NCBI GenBank assembly: GCA_035352635.1
Contig: DAOPYA010000009.1
Coordinates: forward strand, 1 to 64,000
Source of the DNA: Rifleibacterium sp035352635
GTDB lineage: Bacteria > Muiribacteriota > Ozemobacteria > Ozemobacterales > Ozemobacteraceae
Direction of reading: 5' to 3'
DNA: 64,000 nt
Part shown: in pieces, positions 57,784-64,000 of the stretch
How the letters are laid out: each line of letters begins with the position of its first letter
Numbering within the stretch: the first letter of the stretch is position 1
Translations under genes and position numbers: made by a program
Notes under the pieces: model-generated
Databases searched by the model: none
What the model saw: only the letters and a program-made list of their open reading frames with translations
Told to the model about the DNA's origin: nothing

Positions 57784-60122
57784 GTATTAATAAGCTTAAC
57801 GGCAGGCGTGGTTCGGGCTACCTCATTGTTCTGGGGTTTGCCGGGTTGCTGCTCATATTTTTCGGTATTTTTTTCCAGTTCAAGTCTGGGCATCAGCAAC
57901 TGCAGTCAAAAGATGTGCGCCGCTTTGTTGCTTCAAACCTGGGTGAAGCAGCTCTGAACTGCATCATCGCCGAGTTGAATGCTAATCGCGCTTTCAATAC
58001 CCATCGTTATTTTCGCGACAAAGAAAAATACTACTGGACCGGCCCAATCAAAAAACGTGAATCATTGATCGGCAAAATCGATGGAATCGGTCTCGATGGT
58101 GTAAATGCCGGCATTTACAGTGGTTCTTCCCCGGCGGGTGAATTCAAGGCCAGATTTGCCAACGTCTGGGGTGCCCGTGAAAATTCAAAGACTGAGACCC
58201 TCAAAGAAGCCGAAATGTACACCCGGGCCGAAATCGTCGTCAAGGTCGGCGCCGGCTGGGGCATCAAAGAACAAACCTGCCGCAAAATCACCGCCCTGAT
58301 CGAAAGACGCTACCCTGCCACCGAAAGCCTTCTTTTTGACGGCGAATTTCTTGACCTCGGCAGTCTCGGCCCTTACCCCGGCCGCGAAAACCAGTTGCGC
58401 ACCGGTCGATTGTACGGCTACCACTGGATCACCTTCAACACCGCAGGTGGTGCCTGCCGAGGCTCAGAACTCCTTGACATGGAAAAGATCGAAACCCCGG
58501 GCCTGATCAGGGCCTTAAAAGATACGCGCCTGAGCTTTGCCGACAACTCAGACATGAAGCTGAATTCAACCAACGATTCAATTCAGGTCAATAAATTCGA
58601 AACCCACGACGGGTTCCTGCTCGACGGTGCCCATGGCGCACATCCGATCAAACTCGCAAGACTGCCCCGCGAGCGTATAAAGGCTACGGCCGAGCGCTAT
58701 CGAAAATCTTACGGCCTGGTAATCGATGAGAAGACCTTGCCAGCCGGCAATTACAAAAACCCTTACGATACGAAGAGCCAGTATGTCGATCTCGACTTTG
58801 GCGATTTCAAGGTGACCAAGGCCGTTACTGCCAGCGGTTCTGCTGATACAGCCAGTGGCTCTGCCGATACTGACTCCGGCAACGGTGGCGATGAAAACGA
58901 AGAAGAAGTCGACGAAACCGATTACAACCTGACTTCTGATGAACCCGAAATTATCCGCAAGCTTAAAGGCGACAAAATTCTCATTTATGCCGAGGTGCCA
59001 CTGCGCATCTGGGGCTGCCCTGACCGCACTGTCACCATTTACAGCACAAAAGACATCGTAATCGGCGGTGATTTTAACCAGAACCCCCGCACCGTGCAGG
59101 TTTATAAAGATGATTCTTTAACGAACTACAAGTTTTCGATAGTCAACGGCAAGGGAAACCACAAGGTCGGAGCCTTGATAATGTCTGAAGGTCGCGTGCT
59201 CATCGATGTCTCGCGCCCAACGCTCTTCGCCCGCAATGAAATCAAGCCATTCTTTCTTTATTCTCTGGCAATGGCCATGAACCCCTCGACCACTGACATA
59301 GAAGCCGAAATCAAAACACTGCTCTGCCCCTTCGACCCTGACAACCGCAAGTCGTTGATCGGTCTCGGTGAACTTGGCGCTGATGGCAACTTTGAGGCAA
59401 GATTCGGCGCCATGGCCTTTCTGTATAACAACAAGGAACTCAATGGCGGCGGCCTGTACCAGTCGAAAATGGAAGACGTCATCAATTTCTTCACCCCCGG
59501 CGCCAGCGATCGCCCCCGCTTTGCCATCAAAGACGAAAAAGCACGTAATGCGGTGATTGAAACCCTGAAGAACCTGGTTAGAGTTTCTGGCGACCTGACC
59601 ATGAGCGAACAAGACCAGGTTTTCGACCAGGCCTGGCAGCAGGCCGTCATCGAAGAAAACACGGCACCGATGCCGAATTCAGGGGCAATGGGCCTGATGC
59701 GGCATCTGTTCGAAGAAGCAAAAAAAGATCCTAACGATGCTATTTATCTGCCCGAAATCACCATAAATGCCGCACTCGTCAGTTCGGCCTGCCGGTCATC
59801 ACGCTGGCAGATCGGTAATTCGCCCGACAAGGTTGATGACGAGATCGGCAATGCCGGCAGCCTTGAATATATGCGCGAACCCGGTTTCATTATTCAGAGA
59901 GTCTACGGCGGGGTTATCCGTCTGGCTGCAAAAAAACCTGAATACTTCATGTCGGGTGCCCATACCGGCAAGAATATCTTGCGCCGCCGCCTCTGGGACC
60001 CAACAAACCTGCGTAACCGTCATTTTAAGCCACTCGAAGCCCCGGCGGTCCACAATCTTCTCACCTTCTCAGAAGAATCAATCAGCGTCAAAGAATACGA
60101 TAACTTTTCTGGCAAAAACTGA
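57780..60122 (+). CDS. Very large pseudopilin-like (PilX/GspK-like) protein
   Basis: At 780 residues this is far longer than ordinary minor pilins. The N-terminus (NGRRGSGYLIVLGFAGLLLIFFGIFF) is a GspK/PilX-type leader and helix without the +5 Glu, like GspK tip proteins. The body has a SLGEAALNCIIAELN-like helix, then a long mixed domain with a low-complexity insert (TASGSADTASGSADTDSGNG, then acidic EENEEEVDE-like residues) near residue 365. No known catalytic motif is seen. Position and overlap suggest it is the tip or adhesive subunit of this pilus-like machine. Confidence 0.75.
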   Translation: MSINKLNGRRGSGYLIVLGFAGLLLIFFGIFFQFKSGHQQLQSKDVRRFVASNLGEAALNCIIAELNANRAFNTHRYFRDKEKYYWTGPIKKRESLIGKIDGIGLDGVNAGIYSGSSPAGEFKARFANVWGARENSKTETLKEAEMYTRAEIVVKVGAGWGIKEQTCRKITALIERRYPATESLLFDGEFLDLGSLGPYPGRENQLRTGRLYGYHWITFNTAGGACRGSELLDMEKIETPGLIRALKDTRLSFADNSDMKLNSTNDSIQVNKFETHDGFLLDGAHGAHPIKLARLPRERIKATAERYRKSYGLVIDEKTLPAGNYKNPYDTKSQYVDLDFGDFKVTKAVTASGSADTASGSADTDSGNGGDENEEEVDETDYNLTSDEPEIIRKLKGDKILIYAEVPLRIWGCPDRTVTIYSTKDIVIGGDFNQNPRTVQVYKDDSLTNYKFSIVNGKGNHKVGALIMSEGRVLIDVSRPTLFARNEIKPFFLYSLAMAMNPSTTDIEAEIKTLLCPFDPDNRKSLIGLGELGADGNFEARFGAMAFLYNNKELNGGGLYQSKMEDVINFFTPGASDRPRFAIKDEKARNAVIETLKNLVRVSGDLTMSEQDQVFDQAWQQAVIEENTAPMPNSGAMGLMRHLFEEAKKDPNDAIYLPEITINAALVSSACRSSRWQIGNSPDKVDDEIGNAGSLEYMREPGFIIQRVYGGVIRLAAKKPEYFMSGAHTGKNILRRRLWDPTNLRNRHFKPLEAPAVHNLLTFSEESISVKEYDNFSGKN

Positions 60123-60277
60123 CCACGCACACCGCTGCCACCCTTCGCGTCAGCAGCAATTCCCGGTCAAAAACCAGCCCTGCTGACAGGCTGCAGCTGC
60201 AACTTTTAAAAGACAACAAGTTAAACACAAGTGACTTTTGATGAGAGTTTTAAAACTCACCGAGAATTACTTTTGCG

Positions 60278-61324
60278 TCAGTAAGAGGTTTTGCCGCCGG
60301 CGCCTGCTACTGTGAACAGCCAGCCGTGCTGGGCGGTTACCCCGGTGCCACGGTCGCGCAGATAGATGTCGATAAAATAATTGCCCGGCCCGAACGGGGT
60401 TTCGAGGCTGGCATAAAGCATTCTTGTGGCATTATCAAAGCGAAAGCTGACCTTTTTGCCGGTGGCTTTGGCATTCAATACATATTTTTCGGGCGAGTAG
60501 TCGCCGAGGTTGTCGAGACGGCAGCTGAAGGTTGCCAGCTGATCGACCACCTGCCCGGGGGCAGGGTAGCACTCTGAAACCGGCAGGCCGGCCATACCAA
60601 ACCGGATCAAAAACTTGTTCATGTCGTCGGTTGAATAAATGACCTGACGCTTAATCAGCCAGGGCGACAGGCCCGGGTAATTCGCGCCGCCATCAACGGT
60701 CATCGCTCCGGCAAAGCCGGCTTCCCGGGCCAGGGCCATTGTCCGGTCGCTGTAGACGCCATAAGGCCAGACCATTAACTTGACTTTATTGCCCAGTTTG
60801 CTTTCGATCAACTGTCGTGACGAAATTATCTCGTTTTTAAGAAAAGCTTTTTCTTCTTCGGGGTGGGCGTAGCGGGCGGCGAGGTTGCCGTGGCTCATCG
60901 AGTGGCATTCGACACTCCAGCCGGCCTTGAGCAGTTCCCCGAGTTGCTGCCAGCTCATCGCCTGCGATGAACCGATAAACGCCGGGTAAATGCAGACAAT
61001 ACCCTTGAAACCGTATTCTTGCATCGCCGGAAATGCATAATCGTAGACAGTTCGGTAACCATCGTCGAAAGTGAATACAGCCTGGTTGCCACCCCTGGGG
61101 GCGTCTGCCGCAATCGCTGCAAGCAGTTCTTCAGAGTTCAAACTCTTGTAATTGCGATCTTTTAAATACTTCAGCTGGCTTTTGAAGCGCTCAAGAGAAA
61201 GCGAAAACTTGTTGGCAGCCACAGGCTGAACCTGATGGTAGCAGAAGGCGACAATGCTGTTGGCCGACCAGGCCGGCACCGCCAGCAGAAGAACCAGAAG
61301 AAAGGTAGTAATAGCTTGTTTCAT
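60278..61324 (-). CDS. Secreted polysaccharide deacetylase (NodB domain)
   Basis: Upstream AGGACAAACCC and a signal peptide (MKQAITTFLLVLLLAVPAWSA) support ATG 61324. In 348 residues the NodB metal-site motifs are TFDDGY at 85-90 (catalytic base Asp87, metal ligand Asp88) and HSMSH (His141, His145), followed by VWPYGVYSD. It resembles PgaB/IcaB-type enzymes that N-deacetylate beta-1,6-GlcNAc polymers. The last ~100 residues form a beta-rich domain (CRLDNLGDYSPEKYVLNAKA). It should act on an exopolysaccharide or peptidoglycan in the periplasm. Confidence 0.9.
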   Translation of the reverse strand: MKQAITTFLLVLLLAVPAWSANSIVAFCYHQVQPVAANKFSLSLERFKSQLKYLKDRNYKSLNSEELLAAIAADAPRGGNQAVFTFDDGYRTVYDYAFPAMQEYGFKGIVCIYPAFIGSSQAMSWQQLGELLKAGWSVECHSMSHGNLAARYAHPEEEKAFLKNEIISSRQLIESKLGNKVKLMVWPYGVYSDRTMALAREAGFAGAMTVDGGANYPGLSPWLIKRQVIYSTDDMNKFLIRFGMAGLPVSECYPAPGQVVDQLATFSCRLDNLGDYSPEKYVLNAKATGKKVSFRFDNATRMLYASLETPFGPGNYFIDIYLRDRGTGVTAQHGWLFTVAGAGGKTSY

Positions 61325-61378
61325 GGGTTTGTCCTGAATTATTTCGTTGATACCAAAAGAATATAACAGTTTCAGGGC

Positions 61379-61414
61379 AAAAAAAAAAGGCCACCTAGGC
61401 AGCCTTGATCAAGG
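61379..61414 (-). terminator. Possible intrinsic terminator of a small transcript
   Basis: On the minus strand a hairpin (AAGGC...GCCTT at 61406-61387, with GU pairs inside) is followed by ten Ts (61388-61379). The 12-base palindrome CCTTGATCAAGG (61403-61414) adjoins it. There is no ORF directly upstream on this strand after the hfq terminator, so it may end a small RNA. Confidence 0.45.
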
Positions 61415-61642
61415 AAAGGAATGATTGAAGACAACTGACGAACAAGTCGTGCAGTGTTATTCATATATATGCAATTCGCGTGCCAACTTTTTTTAGCCGC
61501 TAATGGTGCGATTTTGCACAGATTAGTCGTGGCAAGCCCCTTGTTGCTTATTATTTATACAGCCTGGGATGCTTATCTGTGTATAATTTGCACAGAACGT
61601 CTGTTTAATCTTCATGCAGAAGTTGCTCAACATGCAAAAAAA
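61415..61642. other. Gene-free region, possible small RNA on the minus strand
   Basis: The gap between the deacetylase and hfq is 358 bases and has no convincing gene; the 81-codon plus-strand frame at 61454 lacks a ribosome binding site and runs through the hfq terminator. On the minus strand TTGGCA with a downstream TATATATG near 61465-61485 could start a transcript ending at 61379. Confidence 0.3.
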
Positions 61643-61665
61643 AAGACCACCCGTCGGGTGGTCTT
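61643..61665 (-). terminator. Intrinsic terminator of hfq
   Basis: AAGACCACCC (61643-61652) and GGGTGGTCTT (61656-61665) form a 10-bp stem with a 3-base loop. On the minus strand it is followed by a run of Ts (61642-61636). It lies 18 bases after the hfq stop. Confidence 0.85.
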
Positions 61666-61682
61666 CTTGTTAAGACTCAGCT

Positions 61683-61901
61683 TCAGCCAGGAAGATTAAA
61701 ATTGTCGGGTAACTGAATAGTAGAAATAGCATGCTTGTAAATCAACTGTTTTTTGCCTTCGGATTCAAGAAGAATCACGAAAGTGTCAAAATCAAGGATG
61801 GTGCCCTGAATCTGGAAACCTTTCATAAGAAAGATTTTAACAGATTCCTTTTCGTCTTTCAGATACTGAAGGATGTTGTCTTGAATGTTTACAGCAGGCA
61901 T
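61683..61901 (-). CDS. hfq: RNA chaperone Hfq
   Basis: ATG 61901 follows GGAGG at eight bases; the longer frame to 61916 is rejected. The 72-residue protein is a Hfq Sm-fold: NIQDNILQYLKDEKESVKIF, FLMKGFQIQGTILDFDTFVI, then LIYKHAISTI (Sm2, with the Y-K-H RNA-contact motif). Hfq forms a hexamer that binds A-rich and U-rich RNA and helps small RNAs pair with mRNAs. It is compact, with no C-terminal extension. A TPR-protein gene lies upstream on the same strand. Confidence 0.95.
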   Translation of the reverse strand: MPAVNIQDNILQYLKDEKESVKIFLMKGFQIQGTILDFDTFVILLESEGKKQLIYKHAISTIQLPDNFNLPG

Positions 61902-61958
61902 ATATCTTACCTCCAATTAGTGTCTTATTTAGATAGACTATTTTTAGAAAAAAAGCAA

Positions 61959-64000
61959 TCAATTTTCATGCTCATTGCATTTGATGCCTTTTTCATCGAT
62001 AGTCCAGTTGCCAGAGGTCGGGCAGCGCGGCAAGGCATCTTCTTCGGTCGCCTGATCGAGAATGGTCGGGGTGCCGCTTGCGGTCGGCTGTTTGCTGTTT
62101 TGCAGCTGCTTGAACAATCGGGCGCGATTATAAGCGCAACAGGCGTGTTCATCAAATATCAACGGAATTGCCGGAATATCGCGGTGCTGGCTGCACTGAA
62201 TAAGGCCGCTGAATGCGTCGGTGGTGATTTTGCCGCCCGCCGGGCAGCACTTTGCCAGGTCAGGGGCATAAAACATGCGGTTTATAAAGCAGATCGTTCT
62301 TGCCAGGTAGTGATCGAGCGCCTTTTTGAGGAGCGGGTTGTCGAGTCTGAATCTGGCCACCAGCCAGTCGGCGATCTTCTCGAAGTCTGTGGAAACATAG
62401 ATCAGGTCTTTGTCGCCACGAACCTTTATGGTGGTGTCAATGCCGAGTCGCTGCGTTTGAAGCTTGAAGGCAAAGAGTTCGCGGGCGAATTTTTTCATGA
62501 AGTCTTCGTTTTCTGCTTTTCCGGTGGTGGCGGTCGAAAATTCATTTAAATTACCGTTTTTGAAGGTATAACGGGTATAAATTCTGACGAACGGGGCGAG
62601 CGGGTTAGCGATAAAGGGCTTGAAAAATTGCGGAATCAGTGCGTGGAAGTTGTTCCAGTCGTAAATGATTTCGAGAAAACTCTCGGGGTTGAAAGGTATG
62701 ATCTGCCCGAGCAGTTCGGGTGTGTCGCTGGCTTCAAGGCTGCGGGCGCTGAGATAGACCGAGTTGCGATCGGCCACGGCATTGAGGCGCTTGTTGCCGA
62801 AGCTGAAAACACAACGGTCAGGAGTTTCGCTGAGTTGTTGTTTAACGTTCAACTGTGCAAAATAGTTGTTAAGCAGTGCCAGCAGGGTTGACCCTGAAGT
62901 TGCTTCGCTGTCGATGCGCACGATCACCGATTTTTTTATGCGGATCGGTTGCCTGACAAAAATAGTTACAGATTTGTCAGAAAAATTAGCGGCGGCCGGA
63001 AGAACGGTTTCGAGCATTTTAAAGAAGAGGGGCCCGAATGAAACAATCAGTGGGTGCTGACTGCCGGGAGGTAAGCCGACGAAGAGCTTATCGACCGGCT
63101 TTTCTGTTTTATCGGTGGCCGGCAGAGGGGCATTGTTTGAGTCTGCCGGGGTTTCGGCGGGGGGTTCGGCCGCGGTTTCGGCTGGCTGACCTTCGAGTTC
63201 AACGTTCGGTGCGGTTGGGTTTTCATCTTCGGCGGCGGCCGGCGGCTCTGCTTTGTTCGCGAGTTTGTAACTGTCGAAAACCGGTTCATTCAGGGAGCGA
63301 ACCCCAGACTTGATGTCAGAGCAGAGTTTGGTCATGTCGATTGCCTGGTCGTAGAGCTTTTCTTCCTGATACAGGCGGGCAATGCTCATGAGAATATTGG
63401 TGACTTTTTCTTTGTCGGCACGCTCGCCCATAAGGCTGTGGTAATCAGCCATGGCGCTGTGATATGACTTGAGTCGTACCGCCAGATAAAGGCTGTTGTC
63501 GGGGTCTTTGAGTTTTGGATCGGCCTTGAATGCTTCACGCAGGTAAGTGATCGCCGAAGCAAAATCATTCTTGTCAAGATAAACCCGGCCGATGTGCAGA
63601 AGCACCTCACCCTGGCCCGGCACCAGCTGATTTGCTTTGAGCAGCAGGTTCAGAGCTTTTTCATGGTCGCCGTTGCGGTAGTATGCCCAACCAAGCGTGT
63701 CAATATAGGAAGCGTTGTTTTTATCAAGTTGAACAGCTGCTTCAGCCATGGTGATGGCTTTGTCGATGTTGCTGTTCTTCTCGGTGTAGAGATAGGCGAG
63801 GTTATTGAGTGCCTCAGCGGAATCGGGCCTGATCTTGATGGCATTATCATAATGTTCCGCGGCGCTTTCAAAGTTCCCCTGGGCGTAATAAACGGTGGCC
63901 AGGTGATAATGAGGCTCATAGACATTCATTTTTATCGAAAGCGACTTCTTCAGCTCTTCTTCAGCTTTCCGGTAATCATGGTTTTTAAAAGCCGCCCAGC
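61959..64000 (-). CDS. Large TPR protein with C-terminal cysteine motifs, 5' end outside window
   Basis: The frame is open to the window edge; at least 680 residues are visible and the ATG at 63929 is probably internal. The N-terminal ~200 visible residues are TPRs (YEPHYHLATVYYAQGNFESA, AEALNNLAYLYTEKNSNIDK, LGWAYYRNGDHEKALNLLLK). A Pro/Ala/Glu linker follows, then a ~300-residue domain of unknown type (LFVGLPPGSQHPLIV, FFKMLETVLPAAANF). The C-terminus has two similar Cys motifs, KCCPAGGKITTDAFSGLIQC with S-Q-H after it, and RCPTSGNWTIDEKGIKCNEH. They could bind metal or form disulfides. Confidence 0.8.
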   Translation of the reverse strand, partial: WAAFKNHDYRKAEEELKKSLSIKMNVYEPHYHLATVYYAQGNFESAAEHYDNAIKIRPDSAEALNNLAYLYTEKNSNIDKAITMAEAAVQLDKNNASYIDTLGWAYYRNGDHEKALNLLLKANQLVPGQGEVLLHIGRVYLDKNDFASAITYLREAFKADPKLKDPDNSLYLAVRLKSYHSAMADYHSLMGERADKEKVTNILMSIARLYQEEKLYDQAIDMTKLCSDIKSGVRSLNEPVFDSYKLANKAEPPAAAEDENPTAPNVELEGQPAETAAEPPAETPADSNNAPLPATDKTEKPVDKLFVGLPPGSQHPLIVSFGPLFFKMLETVLPAAANFSDKSVTIFVRQPIRIKKSVIVRIDSEATSGSTLLALLNNYFAQLNVKQQLSETPDRCVFSFGNKRLNAVADRNSVYLSARSLEASDTPELLGQIIPFNPESFLEIIYDWNNFHALIPQFFKPFIANPLAPFVRIYTRYTFKNGNLNEFSTATTGKAENEDFMKKFARELFAFKLQTQRLGIDTTIKVRGDKDLIYVSTDFEKIADWLVARFRLDNPLLKKALDHYLARTICFINRMFYAPDLAKCCPAGGKITTDAFSGLIQCSQHRDIPAIPLIFDEHACCAYNRARLFKQLQNSKQPTASGTPTILDQATEEDALPRCPTSGNWTIDEKGIKCNEHEN

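Noticed and set aside
58840..58890. Functional repeat in the large pseudopilin
   Set aside because: Only two imperfect 24-base copies of a Ser/Ala/Asp/Gly linker; it is low-complexity sequence.
61454..61699. Small plus-strand gene before hfq
   Set aside because: No ribosome binding site, and the frame reads through the hfq terminator into hfq.
1..64000. tRNA, rRNA, CRISPR array, prophage or integrase genes
   Set aside because: I looked through the gene-free stretches and saw no convincing tRNA cloverleaf, rRNA sequence, repeat-spacer array, integrase or phage structural gene.

Overview
The window looks like chromosomal DNA of a diderm (outer-membrane-bearing) bacterium, probably anaerobic and known mainly from metagenomes. 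The support is a group of outer-membrane beta-barrel-like proteins, a LolA-like lipid/lipoprotein carrier, a lipoprotein with a lipobox, a decaheme cytochrome c, type IV-pilus-type minor pseudopilins, a ComEA/ComEC pair, Hfq, SSB and NAD-dependent LigA. The style (very large Ig-repeat surface protein, DUF2341 domain, many TPR proteins, paired CPxxG...C.xH motifs) recalls candidate phyla such as Riflebacteria, but that placement is inference: there is no rRNA, tRNA or other phylogenetic marker that I can test.

Layout. 1-1.9 kb: the end of a secreted protein gene and a coupled secreted protein. 1.9-6.6 kb: an AT-richer island of toxin-antitoxin-type modules: AbiEi with an AbiEii toxin gene broken by a ~180-bp palindromic element, an MNT/HEPN pair behind tandem 21-bp-spaced operator-like repeats, an XRE regulator, a truncated nucleotidyltransferase, a HigB/NadS-like pair read from an apparently leaderless promoter, and a decayed antitoxin relic next to a repeat that recurs at the other end of the island. 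6.7-12.2 kb: MtaB tRNA-modifying enzyme and envelope proteins. 12.4-25.3 kb: the most unusual part, a one-direction gene cluster with an AMP-ligase/acyl-carrier/HMG-CoA-reductase fusion, a formyltransferase-fold enzyme, an OleC-like ligase, a UbiA-like prenyltransferase, a rifampicin-phosphotransferase-like dikinase and a BtaA-like aminocarboxypropyltransferase, ended by a strong terminator and followed by a LolA-like carrier and an outer-membrane barrel. I infer a dedicated pathway that makes and exports an unusual, possibly isoprenoid-containing, lipid.

25.3-30.3 kb: a secreted propeller-like protein, the decaheme cytochrome c, an M20 hydrolase and a double-HD (HD-GYP) protein. 30.5-41.6 kb: one 3685-residue secreted protein with about 22 Ig-like repeats and a glycine-rich insert. 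41.9-56.4 kb: mostly minus-strand genes for SSB, a DUF218 protein, ComEC without the metallo-beta-lactamase domain, ComEA, a LeuRS-like remnant protein, TPR and DUF2225 proteins, a QueE-like protein without its FeS cysteines, LigA, a beta-propeller and a membrane-anchored periplasmic binding protein, MazG-like and M28 enzymes. 56.5-60.1 kb: a three-gene pseudopilin operon. 60.3-64 kb: a polysaccharide deacetylase, a possible small RNA, Hfq and a TPR protein cut by the window end.

Genes are tightly packed, many with 1-30 base overlaps (ATGA or TTGA junctions), so most groups are likely translationally coupled operons.
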